Counted from the stretch's first letter, positions 46,202-54,545 are shown. The stretch: 64,000 bases of DNA from Akkermansia muciniphila (GCF_030848305.1 NZ_CP114598.1:1612001-1676000), one strand, 5' to 3'. A program made the numbers and translations. The notes: generated by a model not told the origin, from the sequence alone.

Positions 46202-47011
46202 TCAGATTCCGGGCAGGGGGAACAGTTCCATGCGGCCTTCCCGGAAGGAGGCCAGATTCCTGAACCCTGCCTGCCGGGCCAGTTCCCCGGCCCGCTTGAA
46301 ATCCTGCCCTACATCCTCCGGCCTGTGGGCGTCCGAGCTGATGGTCAGGGGAATCCCCGCTTCCGCCGCCATTTTCAGGAATTGCCCGTCCGGATATTGT
46401 TCGCCGCACTTGTTGTGCCAACCGGCCGTATTAAGTTCCAGACATGCTCCGGATTCCCGCATGGTTTCCAGCGCCGGTTCATAATAACGGCGCAGGTCGC
46501 CGGAGGGGCGGAAGCCGAATTTTTTGATCAGGTCCGCGTGTCCCATGATGTGGAACATTCCGGAGGCGGCCATATTCCGGAAGCGCTCCCAATATTGTTC
46601 CCACGCGTCCTCCACATCCGTCCGGCGCCAGAAATCCATCCTGTAGGGATTGTCGAATTCCTCCTTTTCCCCCAGGTAATGGACGGAACCGATCAGGTAA
46701 TCCCATGCGTGCAGGCCCTGCAGGCGCTCTATCCATGGTTCAATGCCGGGAAACCAGTCGCATTCCAGAGCGGAACGGACTGTCAGTCCGTGCGGCGCGG
46801 CGCATTCGCGGGCTTCCGTGATCCAGTCCAGGTAGGCCGGCATGTCCGCCTGCTTCATGCGCCAGTCGTCAAAAGGTTCCCCGGGCATCGGGGCATGGTC
46901 TGAAATGCCGTATTCCCGGAGCCCGGCACGGACGGCTGCCTGCACATATTCCTGCGGAGTGCCGGAGGCGTGCAGGCACAGGGGGGTATGGGTATGGTAA
47001 TCGCAGTACAT
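46202..47011 (-). CDS. PHP-domain phosphatase (histidinol-phosphatase HisK-like)
   Basis: From the ATG at 47011 the protein has 269 residues. It begins MYCDYHTHTPLC, the first PHP metal motif; GISDHAP (~40), ALECDWFPG (~83), SVHYLG (~112), MGHADLIKKFG and a late SSDAHRPEDVG complete the metal site. Bacillus-type HisK removes phosphate from histidinol phosphate in histidine synthesis, with this length and these motifs. Other PHP phosphatases share the site, so the substrate is probable rather than certain. The longer frame to 47035 adds only eight codons. Confidence 0.82.
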   Translation of the reverse strand: MYCDYHTHTPLCLHASGTPQEYVQAAVRAGLREYGISDHAPMPGEPFDDWRMKQADMPAYLDWITEARECAAPHGLTVRSALECDWFPGIEPWIERLQGLHAWDYLIGSVHYLGEKEEFDNPYRMDFWRRTDVEDAWEQYWERFRNMAASGMFHIMGHADLIKKFGFRPSGDLRRYYEPALETMRESGACLELNTAGWHNKCGEQYPDGQFLKMAAEAGIPLTISSDAHRPEDVGQDFKRAGELARQAGFRNLASFREGRMELFPLPGI

Positions 47012-47155
47012 GAAGGGGAATGCCCATGCTAGCATGGCGCGGCGGACGGTTCAACCCGGAGGGATGTCTTTGTTCATTATTTGCCGTCGTTGACTTTATG
47101 AGTTGATTTTATGGACAGGATTTTTTAGAGTCGCGTTAAATAGGACACGTGACGT

Positions 47156-48247
47156 ATGAGTGACTGGCAAGGCTTTTCCCCGCTGAATGATTTTACAGGG
47201 CCGCTCCTGGATAACCTGAAGCGCCACCCCAAGCGCATTGTTTTTCCGGAAGGGGAGGATGTCCGCGTGCTGCGCGTGTCCCAGCGCTTTGTGGAGGAGC
47301 AGGCTGGAGCGCCCATCCTGCTGGGAAGGAAGGAAGTCATCACGAGAATGGCGGAAATGAACGGAATTTCCCTGAAATTCGTCCGTGTCATTGAACCGCA
47401 AAAAAGCTCGGATATTCAGATGTTCTGCGACCGCTATGAACGGGCGGAACAGATGTTCGGCAACGGGTTGCCCATAAACACCCGTGAAATTGTTTCCGAA
47501 CCGGTTCATTTTGCCGCCATGATGGTGCTTTACGGCCAGGCGGACGCCATTGTGGCCGGGAACATGAAAAGGGTGGCTTCCGTTTTCCGCGCGGTGAACA
47601 AGTACCGGCAGGATCCCGTTCCCACCAAGCCCCTGTTTGCCATTTCCATCGTGCTTGTGCCCGAATTTTCCAAAAAATTCGGCGGCCGCGGCGTCTATTT
47701 TCTGGCGGATACCGGGGTTAATCCTGAACCCACGGTGGAAAATATGGCCTATTTTGCCGTGGAGACGGCCAAGATGGCCCGCCACATGCTGGGTAAAAGC
47801 GTTCGCGTCGCCATGTTGAGTGCGTCCACTTCAGGTTCCGTTCCGGAACTGGCCGCGGACCGTACCAGGGCCGCGGCGGCGCTGGCGAAGAGCATGGTGC
47901 AGAAGGATTGCCTGAGCAATGAAATCTCCGTAGAGGGAGAAATCCAGATTGACGCCGCTCTGTCGTCGGATTCCTACAGCGTGCGCGTGCACCGCAATTC
48001 CATGCTTCAGCCGAGTGAGGTGTGGGTCTTCCCGACTCTGGATGCTGCGGATATCTCCAAAAAACTGTTGTGCATGATGCCGTCCGTATACAACTACGGC
48101 CTTATTCTGGGCGGTCTGCTCTTTCCGATTGCGCAGCTGCCGCGGCTGACGGATGAAGACAGGATGTTCGGCACTGCGCTGGTGGTAGGGAATGAAGCCA
48201 TTAAATTCCACCTGCTGTATCCGCAGGGGGTTGCTCCGCTTTATTGA
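47156..48247 (+). CDS. pta: phosphate acetyltransferase family protein
   Basis: A 363-residue PTA/PTB-fold protein that should interconvert acetyl-CoA and acetyl phosphate. Signature blocks are RIVFPEGEDVRVLRVSQRF, shortened as RIVFPEGEDVRVLR, QADAIVAGNMKRVASVFR, the segment YFLADTGVNPEPT (VFADxxVNPxPT in Pta), VAMLSASTSGS and EGEIQIDAALS. It resembles the short single-domain Pta and the C-terminal domain of MaeB. Phosphobutyryl or other acyl transferase activity is possible. Its 3' end overlaps the convergent tilS gene by 47 bp. No ackA is seen nearby. Confidence 0.88.
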   Translation: MSDWQGFSPLNDFTGPLLDNLKRHPKRIVFPEGEDVRVLRVSQRFVEEQAGAPILLGRKEVITRMAEMNGISLKFVRVIEPQKSSDIQMFCDRYERAEQMFGNGLPINTREIVSEPVHFAAMMVLYGQADAIVAGNMKRVASVFRAVNKYRQDPVPTKPLFAISIVLVPEFSKKFGGRGVYFLADTGVNPEPTVENMAYFAVETAKMARHMLGKSVRVAMLSASTSGSVPELAADRTRAAAALAKSMVQKDCLSNEISVEGEIQIDAALSSDSYSVRVHRNSMLQPSEVWVFPTLDAADISKKLLCMMPSVYNYGLILGGLLFPIAQLPRLTDEDRMFGTALVVGNEAIKFHLLYPQGVAPLY

Positions 48248-49208
48248 CCGGGGGAGGCGCGTCCATGACCAGCAGGCGCTTTTCCCTGCGCACGGCCAGT
48301 TTCCCGCCGGGCAGGGAAGTCCGGGAAGGGCCGTCTGTATTCAAGATATTGATTACCCGGAGTACGGCGTCTTCCGTCAGGTTCGGAATATGCTGCCGGC
48401 GCAGGTAATCATGCACGGCGCATTGTTTCAGCTCCGCAGGAAGCAGGTTGATCTTCGGCAGGAACAGGCGCCCCTGGGGATCTGTCAGGTTCATGGAGTC
48501 CAGCGCCTGGGAAAGCGCCGTGCGGATTTGATTTTCCAGACGGCAGGCGCGTGAAAAGGGAAGGCTGGTGTCCCTCTGGAACAGCGCATTCAATTTGGGA
48601 ATGATTTCATGGCGCAGAACATTCCTGGTATATTCGGCAGACTGGTTGCTGGAGTCCTCCTTCCATGGAATATGGAGATGCTCCAGATAGGCGGTGATAT
48701 CCTCCCGGGAAAAATCCAGCATGGGGCGTACGACGGTCAATCCGTTGGCCCAGGTGGAGACGGGGGACATGCCGTGAATGCCGGAGGCGCCGCGGCAGAG
48801 GTGAAGAAGAGCCGTTTCCTGCTGGTCGTTCCGGTGGTGGGCCAGGGCCACGAACGCCCCCGGATGGCCGGCGGCCCATTTCAGAAACGAGGCCTGCCTG
48901 GCTTCCCTGGCCGCTTCTTCAATGGAAATTCCACGGGTATGGGCCATATCGCGGACATGGACGCGTTCCCGGACACAGGGAATACCCAGGGAGGCCGCGT
49001 AACGGAGCACAAACGTTTCCTCTTCCTCCGCTTCCGGACGCAGCTGGTGGTTTACATGGCATGCAACCAGGTTGCAGCCCGGCATGCCGGACAGCAGGGA
49101 AAGCAGAGCCATGGAGTCCCTTCCCCCGCTGATTCCGGCAAGGACGGGGCGGCCGGAGCGGAGAAGTTCCGCGGACTGGCTGTCAAAATGGTCCGGTGTC
49201 AATATCAT
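48201..49208 (-). CDS. tilS: tRNA(Ile)-lysidine synthetase TilS
   Basis: TilS puts lysine on C34 of tRNA-Ile(CAU) so that it reads AUA. The 335-residue form carries the N-type ATP pyrophosphatase PP-loop AGISGGRDSMALLSLL (~28), VACHVNHQLRPEAEEE, ARQASFLKWA, VALAHHRNDQQETALLHL and WKEDSSNQSAEYTRNVLRH (shortened: EDSSNQSAEYTRN). The core enzyme is intact, with a short C-terminal region. The ATG at 49208 was chosen because the frame to 49544 overlaps the L31 gene. It is transcribed after rpmE. Confidence 0.94.
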   Translation of the reverse strand: MILTPDHFDSQSAELLRSGRPVLAGISGGRDSMALLSLLSGMPGCNLVACHVNHQLRPEAEEEETFVLRYAASLGIPCVRERVHVRDMAHTRGISIEEAAREARQASFLKWAAGHPGAFVALAHHRNDQQETALLHLCRGASGIHGMSPVSTWANGLTVVRPMLDFSREDITAYLEHLHIPWKEDSSNQSAEYTRNVLRHEIIPKLNALFQRDTSLPFSRACRLENQIRTALSQALDSMNLTDPQGRLFLPKINLLPAELKQCAVHDYLRRQHIPNLTEDAVLRVINILNTDGPSRTSLPGGKLAVRREKRLLVMDAPPPVNKAEQPPADTAGGI

Positions 49209-49254
49209 GCTGCTGCAAGTGAAGCTGGAAAAAGAGAAAAAGAAAAGCCTGCAA

Positions 49255-49290
49255 ATAAAAACCCCGTTTTCCGGAAAGGAAACGGGGTTG
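49255..49290 (-). terminator. terminator between rpmE and tilS
   Basis: On the minus strand AACCCCGTTTCC and GGAAAACGGGGTT pair around a short loop and are followed by TTTTA. It lies ~20 bp after the L31 stop. Confidence 0.8.
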
Positions 49291-49311
49291 AAAAATTGCT
49301 GAAGGCAGTTC

Positions 49312-49587
49312 TTACTTGTTGAGCTTGGGCTTGCCTCCGCTGCGGCGGACGGTGCCGAAACGCTTCTGGAATTTGTCGATGCGGCCTTCCGTGTCCACAA
49401 ACTGGTTCTTGCCGGTGAAGAACGGGTGGGAATCAGAGGTGATACCGCAGGAAACCACGAAATGTTCAACCCCGTCAATAACTTCCGTCTTGGGGGAACG
49501 AACGGTGGAACGGGTGATGAAGCGGCGGCCGGTGGTGATGTCAACGAAAACGACCGGATTATACTGGGGATGAATATCTTTCTTCAT
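49312..49587 (-). CDS. rpmE2: ribosomal protein bL31, type B (zinc-free)
   Basis: A 91-residue L31. MKKDIHPQYNPVVFVDITTG, GVEHFVVSCGITSDSHPFFTGK and KFQKRFG identify it (quoted in parts here: KKDIHPQYNPVVF, SDSHPFFTGK). It lacks the four Cys of the zinc-binding form (C+) and has the extra internal insertion with TTGRRFITRST, so it is a type-B (C-) paralogue, often used when zinc is scarce. Whether a C+ copy exists elsewhere cannot be seen. Confidence 0.95.
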   Translation of the reverse strand: MKKDIHPQYNPVVFVDITTGRRFITRSTVRSPKTEVIDGVEHFVVSCGITSDSHPFFTGKNQFVDTEGRIDKFQKRFGTVRRSGGKPKLNK

Positions 49588-49683
49588 GGTGGTGTATTGC
49601 GTTTCCGACGCAAGGGGAACGCAAGTATAAATATGTTTTATTGCATGTCAAGCATCCCCGCGTAAAAATAAGGAAGTTTGCAC

Positions 49684-50613
49684 ATGACGGTTCGGGAGCT
49701 TGCGGAAGGAACGGTTGTGGAGATGATGGGACGGAAAATGGAGCAGGTGTTGAAGAGGCCCCCCTGGTGGGCGTGGTTTTCCCTGATGGGATTGGAAATC
49801 CCTTCTGCCGCCATTGCCTGGGCTTTTGCCGTCAGCCAGTCCCATCTGGTGGCGGTTTCCTCCCCCTGGCTGTATCAGTTCCTGTTTGTGGCTGTCTGGT
49901 GCGTCAACATGCTGGACCGGGTGCTGAAAATATTCCGGAGCGGTTCCGCCGTGCACACGGATGAATGCCTGCTCTTTGCCAAAAAGCACTGTTTCGTGAT
50001 CTCCCTGCTCATTATGGTGGCGGCCGTGACGGGGCTTTGGATTATGTTTTTCCAGTTGGGCGTGGTCATTTTCCAATTTGCCTTTCTGCCTGGCGTTTGC
50101 AGTCTGCTCTTTCTCTATTTTTCTTCCAACCCTCATCAGAAAGGGATCTTGTCTTCCGGATTCGTCATGGGGGCGTTTTTCGCCGCCGTTTCCTTTGCCA
50201 CGGGAGCCGGAATACCGGCCTACTTTTACGGGACGGTAGGGGGCGGCTGGGGAGGCCAGCTGTCCGAACCCACCTGGTATCTGGTGGCGCTGGTCATGCT
50301 CTGCATGTTCAGCCGCAAACGGTGGAGTGAAGAAGAGGAAGAAGATGGGCAGGATTCCGCCGACCGTGACATGGTATCCCTGGTATGGATGGGGGTGACA
50401 GTCATTTACGTCGTATTCTGCCTGGCCGCCGCCGCCAGGGAATACACCGGAGACGCGTGGATTTATTATGGGCTGGCGATGGCGGGGGCATTCATGTTTG
50501 TGCTGGACAGGATGAAGAGGAATATGCCTCCCCTTCTCCTGTACACGCTGTCCTGGGCGGCGCTGATTTTTGCATTGCTGTTGAGCGGTATTCTGGCGCA
50601 GGCTTCCTCCTGA
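49684..50613 (+). CDS. polytopic membrane protein, unknown function
   Basis: From the ATG at 49684 the protein has 309 residues and about nine hydrophobic helices (e.g. ~28-50, ~60-78, ~98-145 as two, ~160-185, ~195-215, ~238-258, ~265-285, ~290-308). A cytoplasmic acidic stretch EEEEEDGQDSADRD lies in the middle. The helix count and the NMLDRVLKIF segment recall UbiA-type prenyltransferases, but the metal-binding NDxxD motifs are absent, so I do not assign that function. A TTG six bases upstream is the alternative start. Confidence 0.72.
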   Translation: MTVRELAEGTVVEMMGRKMEQVLKRPPWWAWFSLMGLEIPSAAIAWAFAVSQSHLVAVSSPWLYQFLFVAVWCVNMLDRVLKIFRSGSAVHTDECLLFAKKHCFVISLLIMVAAVTGLWIMFFQLGVVIFQFAFLPGVCSLLFLYFSSNPHQKGILSSGFVMGAFFAAVSFATGAGIPAYFYGTVGGGWGGQLSEPTWYLVALVMLCMFSRKRWSEEEEEDGQDSADRDMVSLVWMGVTVIYVVFCLAAAAREYTGDAWIYYGLAMAGAFMFVLDRMKRNMPPLLLYTLSWAALIFALLLSGILAQASS

Positions 50614-50681
50614 TTGACCGGGCGGATTCCCGCTATGGGGAGGGCAAAATACAGGGAAGTTGAAAAAATAATATTTTGTGG

Positions 50682-50710
50682 TTGCAATATTGGGAAGAGG
50701 ATGATAGATT
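50682..50710 (+). promoter_or_regulatory. probable sigma-70 promoter of the tRNA-Phe/tRNA-Pro unit
   Basis: TTGCAA (50682) and TAGATT (50705) are spaced by 17 bp, and the first tRNA begins about 34 bp after the -10. Confidence 0.5.
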
Positions 50711-50744
50711 CTGCCCCGCAAGCGCGTTCTGCGTGCAAGCAAGT

Positions 50745-50820
50745 GGCTCGGTAGCTCAGTCGGTAGAGCAGGGGATTGAAAATCCCCGTGTCGGCGGTTC
50801 GATCCCGTCCCGAGCCACCA
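50745..50820 (+). tRNA. tRNA-Phe, anticodon GAA
   Basis: Cloverleaf with acceptor GGCTCGG/CCGAGCC, D arm GCTC-AGTCGGTA-GAGC, anticodon stem GGGGA/TCCCC around TTGAAAA (anticodon GAA), T arm GGCGG-TTCGATC-CCGTC and encoded ACCA. Confidence 0.96.
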
Positions 50821-50855
50821 TTTTTTCTCCCATTTCTTAAAACCCCCTTTTTATA

Positions 50856-50932
50856 CGGGAAGTAGCTCAGCCTGGTGGAGCGCCTGCTTTGGGAGCAGGA
50901 TGTCGCAGGTTCGAATCCTGTCTTCCCGACCA
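50856..50932 (+). tRNA. tRNA-Pro, anticodon TGG
   Basis: Cloverleaf with acceptor CGGGAAG/CTTCCCG, anticodon stem CCTGC/GCAGG around TTTGGGA (anticodon TGG), T arm GCAGG-TTCGAAT-CCTGT and encoded ACCA. It lies 35 bp after tRNA-Phe and is probably co-transcribed with it. Confidence 0.96.
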
Positions 50933-51238
50933 TTTTAAAGCCTGTAAATCGAATGGTTTGCGGGTTTTTGTCTTTAGTGTAACTTCCTGTTGGTTGTCCG
51001 TATGGTTATCTGTAAAATGGATTATTCCTGTACGAAGGCATCCGCACCTGTGATTATTTAAAGCGCCGGAAATCTTCTGTATCCGAATCACTGCGGAGAG
51101 AAAGACAATGAATCATTCTTTTCAAACCTGCTGCGTACTGGCGGAAGACTTGATGGTTGGGAGCAGCGTGCCGGATTCTTTCCCTGACGGCGGGGATATG
51201 AATAAGATTGATCAGTATGTCGGGCTGAGAGACGGTAT
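50933..51238. other. gene-free segment downstream of tRNA-Pro
   Basis: About 300 bp with lower GC than the flanks and no supported gene. I looked for a direct copy of the tRNA-Pro 3' end (an att-type repeat) up to ~52100 and did not find one. Confidence 0.4.
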
Positions 51239-51267
51239 AAAAAACGCCGCAGGGGAGAGGTGCGGCG
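51239..51267 (-). terminator. Rho-independent terminator of the NlpE-like gene
   Basis: Read on the minus strand, CGCCGCA and TGCGGCG form a 7-bp stem followed by six T residues, ~35 bp after the NlpE-like stop. Confidence 0.78.
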
Positions 51268-51300
51268 GAGTGGAAAAAGTGATGGATGATAGAAGAAGTT

Positions 51301-51732
51301 TTATTTCTTTTTTAATATATAATGTTCGGCCAGGATGCCCTGATTGATTGTCCCTTCCTTGTCTGACAGCATTACTTTACTGCCGTCAAGTATTTTATAG
51401 TAAGATTTTTCATTGGAAGAGGACTGGGTCAATTCAATCAGGCTGCCGTTGATGAAAGCATAAGAGCCTTTTGATTTGAAAATGGCGTTTTTTTCTCCTA
51501 TGTATTCGCTTCTCAATACATAAGTCTTGTTGTTGTTTAATGTCAGCGTTGTTTTGATCCCTTCACAATCGGCGGCAGGAAGAATTCCTTCATAAGTGCC
51601 GTAAGGATTAAAATTTTCCGCTTGTTCCGCTGTTTTTGTTCCTCCGTTTTCAATTGGAGAATGATGATTTTGAGGAGAATTACAGCCGGTTACGATCACT
51701 AGACATGCGGCCCATAAAAGAATCATTTTCAT
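51301..51732 (-). CDS. NlpE-like outer-membrane lipoprotein
   Basis: From the ATG at 51732 the protein has 143 residues. The signal ends in a lipobox (IVTGC-N; Cys near residue 17), so it should be lipidated. The rest matches the NlpE N-terminal domain: YGTYEGILPAADCEGIKTTLTL (quoted: GTYEGILPAADCEGI), YVLRSEYIG, FKSKGSYAF, and ILDGSKVMLSDKEG near the end. In E. coli NlpE the motif is PCADC; here the first Cys is Ala, so the CxxC pair is lost. The gene is AT-richer than its neighbours and follows tRNA genes, consistent with transfer. Confidence 0.78.
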   Translation of the reverse strand: MKMILLWAACLVIVTGCNSPQNHHSPIENGGTKTAEQAENFNPYGTYEGILPAADCEGIKTTLTLNNNKTYVLRSEYIGEKNAIFKSKGSYAFINGSLIELTQSSSNEKSYYKILDGSKVMLSDKEGTINQGILAEHYILKKK

Positions 51733-51895
51733 GGCAGGTATCTTTCTTTTGGATGAATGTTTTTCCTGATTCAACAGGGGAGAAGCTGGAAACAAGCAGT
51801 TTTGTGTCTGCCATTTCCCGCCTTACTATCATATAGGGCAAGGTGATGGAGAGGGGCAAGATTTTTTCTTTTCATGGACCCCGCGAGTATGATGA

Positions 51896-52075
51896 ATGCC
51901 GGATGATTTTTTTCTGTTGGCGCGGATGACGCTTTTGGCGGCGGCGGTTTGTTTTGCCTCATCTCTTGGCTGTGCGGCAGCGTGTTTCCGGAACAGCAAG
52001 GCTGCCCGATGGCGCCTGCTTCCTGTCCTGGTGATGATTATGGTTGCGGTTCTGTTCGGGAATGGAGGCGATTAA
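51896..52075 (+). CDS. 59-residue small membrane protein (putative)
   Basis: The ATG at 51896 opens a 59-codon frame ending in TAA at 52073-52075. It has two hydrophobic segments (FFLLARMTLLAAAVCFASSL and LLPVLVMIMVAVLFG, the first quoted in full at 20 residues) separated by a basic loop (FRNSKAARWR), which suits a two-helix hairpin in the membrane. No family recognised. It lies between the divergent NlpE-like gene and the barrel gene, with its stop 59 bp before the latter's start. No clear Shine-Dalgarno site. Confidence 0.42.
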   Translation: MPDDFFLLARMTLLAAAVCFASSLGCAAACFRNSKAARWRLLPVLVMIMVAVLFGNGGD

Positions 52076-52133
52076 TTAGTCATTTGTATATCTTTTGATT
52101 GACCGCATGTGCGCGTACGTATACTTTCCGGTC

Positions 52134-53114
52134 ATGCTCCTTCGATTTTTATCGAGCCTCTTTTTTGCGTCCGGCATCGTTTTTGCCGCCCAGGCGAATC
52201 CCCAGCCTTATCCGGATTCCGATTCTTCAGACGGATATGATCCCGGTTTTTATGCAGAGGCTTATTCCGGCGGTTACGACAACGCTTCGGCGCCGGCGGA
52301 GGCGTCCGCCTCCAGGCCCGTTTTCCCTACACAGTCCTATTTTGAATTGCTTGGCCCCATGGATTCCAGGAATGGGCTCGGAAGCGTGAATGTCCAGAAT
52401 TGGATGACGGATTTGAATTTGTGCAGAATGTCCAGCGGTTCCTGGAATTTTTCTTCTACCGCGGCGTTGCGTCTGAGCTGGTTTAACGGAAAAGGGGCGG
52501 ATAAGATGGATGTGGACCGGCTGTACACGATTTGGCTGAATGTGAATGCCTCCTATGCCGTCACGGGAAAGACGCGCCTGGTTTTCGGTGTGACGCCCCA
52601 GATTTCCACGGATTTCGATACCTGGACGAGCCATAATATTTTCTTAGGAGGCCATGTTCTTCTGGCAGGCCCCTTGAACGACCGGTTCAGCTATGGCGTC
52701 GGCATCGGCTGTTATCCGCAGCTTGGGGATTATCCTTTGCTGCCTCTTATTCAGTTTAAATGGGATGCTTCCCGGAATTGGACGCTACAACTGGAGGGGA
52801 CCCGTCTTTCCTATATCAACAGGGTGAGCGAGGGATTCAAGTGGGGGCCGTTCGTTTCCGTGGTGTCCGGCACATGGACGATTCACCATGACCGCCGCGT
52901 TCGCCAGTTTGCATGGATTTCCGGCGTCGCCGGCATAGGAGCCGATGCGGGGCTGGGACGTTGGGGCAGCGTTCGCCCCAGGCTGGTGGCGGATATCGGT
53001 TTTTCCTTCGGGAATTCCGGTACTATCAAGACTAGCAACGGGAGCCATGATTTGGAAAAGTACCATTATGACCCCGGTTTTTATTTGCGTGCGGGGTTGC
53101 TGTTTGAGTTTTGA
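52134..53114 (+). CDS. outer-membrane beta-barrel protein (DUF6268-like)
   Basis: The ATG at 52134 gives 326 residues with a good signal peptide (RFLSSLFFASGIVFAAQA). A Tyr/Asp/Ser-rich linker (~20-65) precedes the barrel. Alternating strands such as ALRLSWFNG, TIWLNVNASYAV, FSYGVGIGCYPQ and WTLQLEGTRLSYI follow, and the chain ends LRAGLLFEF with a terminal Phe as in outer-membrane barrels. The pattern resembles DUF6268-type barrels, but that is tentative. Upstream starts at 52107 (ATG) and 52095 (TTG) exist. A strong terminator follows. Confidence 0.75.
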   Translation: MLLRFLSSLFFASGIVFAAQANPQPYPDSDSSDGYDPGFYAEAYSGGYDNASAPAEASASRPVFPTQSYFELLGPMDSRNGLGSVNVQNWMTDLNLCRMSSGSWNFSSTAALRLSWFNGKGADKMDVDRLYTIWLNVNASYAVTGKTRLVFGVTPQISTDFDTWTSHNIFLGGHVLLAGPLNDRFSYGVGIGCYPQLGDYPLLPLIQFKWDASRNWTLQLEGTRLSYINRVSEGFKWGPFVSVVSGTWTIHHDRRVRQFAWISGVAGIGADAGLGRWGSVRPRLVADIGFSFGNSGTIKTSNGSHDLEKYHYDPGFYLRAGLLFEF

Positions 53115-53144
53115 TCGGCCAACAGGATTAGCGAATACATGACG

Positions 53145-53181
53145 AGGCCTCCGGCGCGTTGAGTGCGCCGGAGGCCTTTTA
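53145..53181 (+). terminator. Rho-independent terminator of the barrel gene
   Basis: AGGCCTCCGGCGC and GCGCCGGAGGCCT form a perfect 13-bp stem with a TTTT tail. It lies between two convergent genes; the minus-strand side has no T-run. Confidence 0.82.
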
Positions 53182-53222
53182 CATATGGGGCGGTCTGAGG
53201 CCGGAATGGTGTCCGGGAGCGG

Positions 53223-54545
53223 TCAGGCTTCTTCAACAGAGGGCCTGCCCACGGAGTGGTATTCAAATCCTACGGCCCGGAGGTTTGCCGGGGAGAGGAT
53301 GTTTCTTCCATCAAAGATGATGCGGTTGCGCATGACGCCGGCGAGTTTCTGCAGGTCCGCATTCGCGTATTCGCTCCATTCCGTGGCGATCACCAGCACT
53401 TCCGCGTCCCGGGCGCATTCGTACATGTCTTCCACCAGTTTGACCCCCCTGGGTTTCAGAATGGGGGCCGCCGTGTGCATGGCTTTGGGATCCGTAGCGG
53501 TGACAATGGCTCCTTCCGCGCAGAGTTTTTCACATAGTTTCAGGGCGATGGATTCCCGGATATCATCCGTGTTCTGTTTGAAGGCAAGGCCCCACACGGC
53601 TATCTTTTTATCCTTCAGAACCCACAGGCGGTCCCGAATTCTGTCCAGGAAGTGGATGTGCTGGGTGTCGTTGATGTGTTCCACTTCCTCCAGCAGGGTG
53701 AAGGGAATGCCCAGCGTGCGGCTGATGTTGATGAAGGCCTTGACGTCTTTCGGAAAGCAGGAGCCGCCGTAGCCCAGCCCCGCGTTAAGGAAGTGGCGTG
53801 AGATGCGTTTGTCCATGCCGATGCCTTCCGCCACCAGTTCCACGTCCGCGCCCGTTTTTTCACAGACCTTGGCGACAGCGTTAATGTAGGATATTTTAAG
53901 GGCCAGGAAGGAGTTGGCCGCGTGCTTGATGAGTTCCGCAGAGTTGACGTCCGTTTCCAGAATGGGGGCGTGGATGGGCTGGTAAACGCGCTTGATGACG
54001 TTCATGGCTTGTTCCGAGTTGGCGCCTATGACAATGCGGTCGGGATGCAGCAGGTCGTCCACGGCGCATCCTTCCCGCAGGAATTCCGGATTGGAGACGA
54101 TATCGAACTGAACATGCGGCCCCGCATAGTGCTTGATGGTCTGGCTGACTTTTTCCCCGGTTTTGACGGGTACGGTGGATTTGTCCACGATGACTTTGTA
54201 TCCCATTTCAGGCTGGAGCGCCTGGGCGATTTCCCTGGCCACTTTTTCAATGTAGGTCAGATCCACGGAGCCGTCCGTATTGGGCGGGGTGGGCACAGCG
54301 ATGAAGATGACTTCGCTTTCCGCGATGGAGTCCGCAATGGAAGAGGAAAATTCCAGCCGTCCGACGGCCACGTTTTTTTTCACGAGTTCTTCCAGCTTGG
54401 GCTCGTAAATGGGGATGGACCCGGATTGGAGCGTGCGTATTTTTTCAGCGTTATTGTCTACGCAAATGACGTGATGGCCCATTTCAGCAAAACAGGTGCC
54501 AGTAGTCAGTCCCACGTAGCCGCTGCCGATGATTGTTAAATTCAT
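53223..54545 (-). CDS. ugd: UDP-glucose/GDP-mannose 6-dehydrogenase family enzyme (probably UDP-glucose dehydrogenase)
   Basis: The 440-residue protein starts MNLTIIGSGYVGLTTGTCFA (quoted as IIGSGYVGLTTGTC), the NAD Rossmann motif. AVPTPPNTDGSVDLTYI, the STVPVKTGEK segment, NPEFLREGCA, ANSFLALKISYINA and the catalytic GLGYGGSCFPKD (Cys near residue 260) follow, with GLAFKQNTDDIRES in the C-terminal lobe. The reaction is the two-step oxidation of UDP-glucose to UDP-glucuronate, a precursor of surface polysaccharides. The ATG at 54545 was preferred over 54617 because it gives the normal N terminus. GDP-mannose dehydrogenase is the alternative. Confidence 0.92.
   Translation of the reverse strand: MNLTIIGSGYVGLTTGTCFAEMGHHVICVDNNAEKIRTLQSGSIPIYEPKLEELVKKNVAVGRLEFSSSIADSIAESEVIFIAVPTPPNTDGSVDLTYIEKVAREIAQALQPEMGYKVIVDKSTVPVKTGEKVSQTIKHYAGPHVQFDIVSNPEFLREGCAVDDLLHPDRIVIGANSEQAMNVIKRVYQPIHAPILETDVNSAELIKHAANSFLALKISYINAVAKVCEKTGADVELVAEGIGMDKRISRHFLNAGLGYGGSCFPKDVKAFINISRTLGIPFTLLEEVEHINDTQHIHFLDRIRDRLWVLKDKKIAVWGLAFKQNTDDIRESIALKLCEKLCAEGAIVTATDPKAMHTAAPILKPRGVKLVEDMYECARDAEVLVIATEWSEYANADLQKLAGVMRNRIIFDGRNILSPANLRAVGFEYHSVGRPSVEEA

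Noticed and set aside
50867-51091. Minus-strand frame across tRNA-Pro giving GRQDSNLRHPAPKAG
   Set aside because: This is the well-known spurious translation of the antisense of tRNA-Pro; similar false peptides arise opposite tRNA-Phe and tRNA-Gly.
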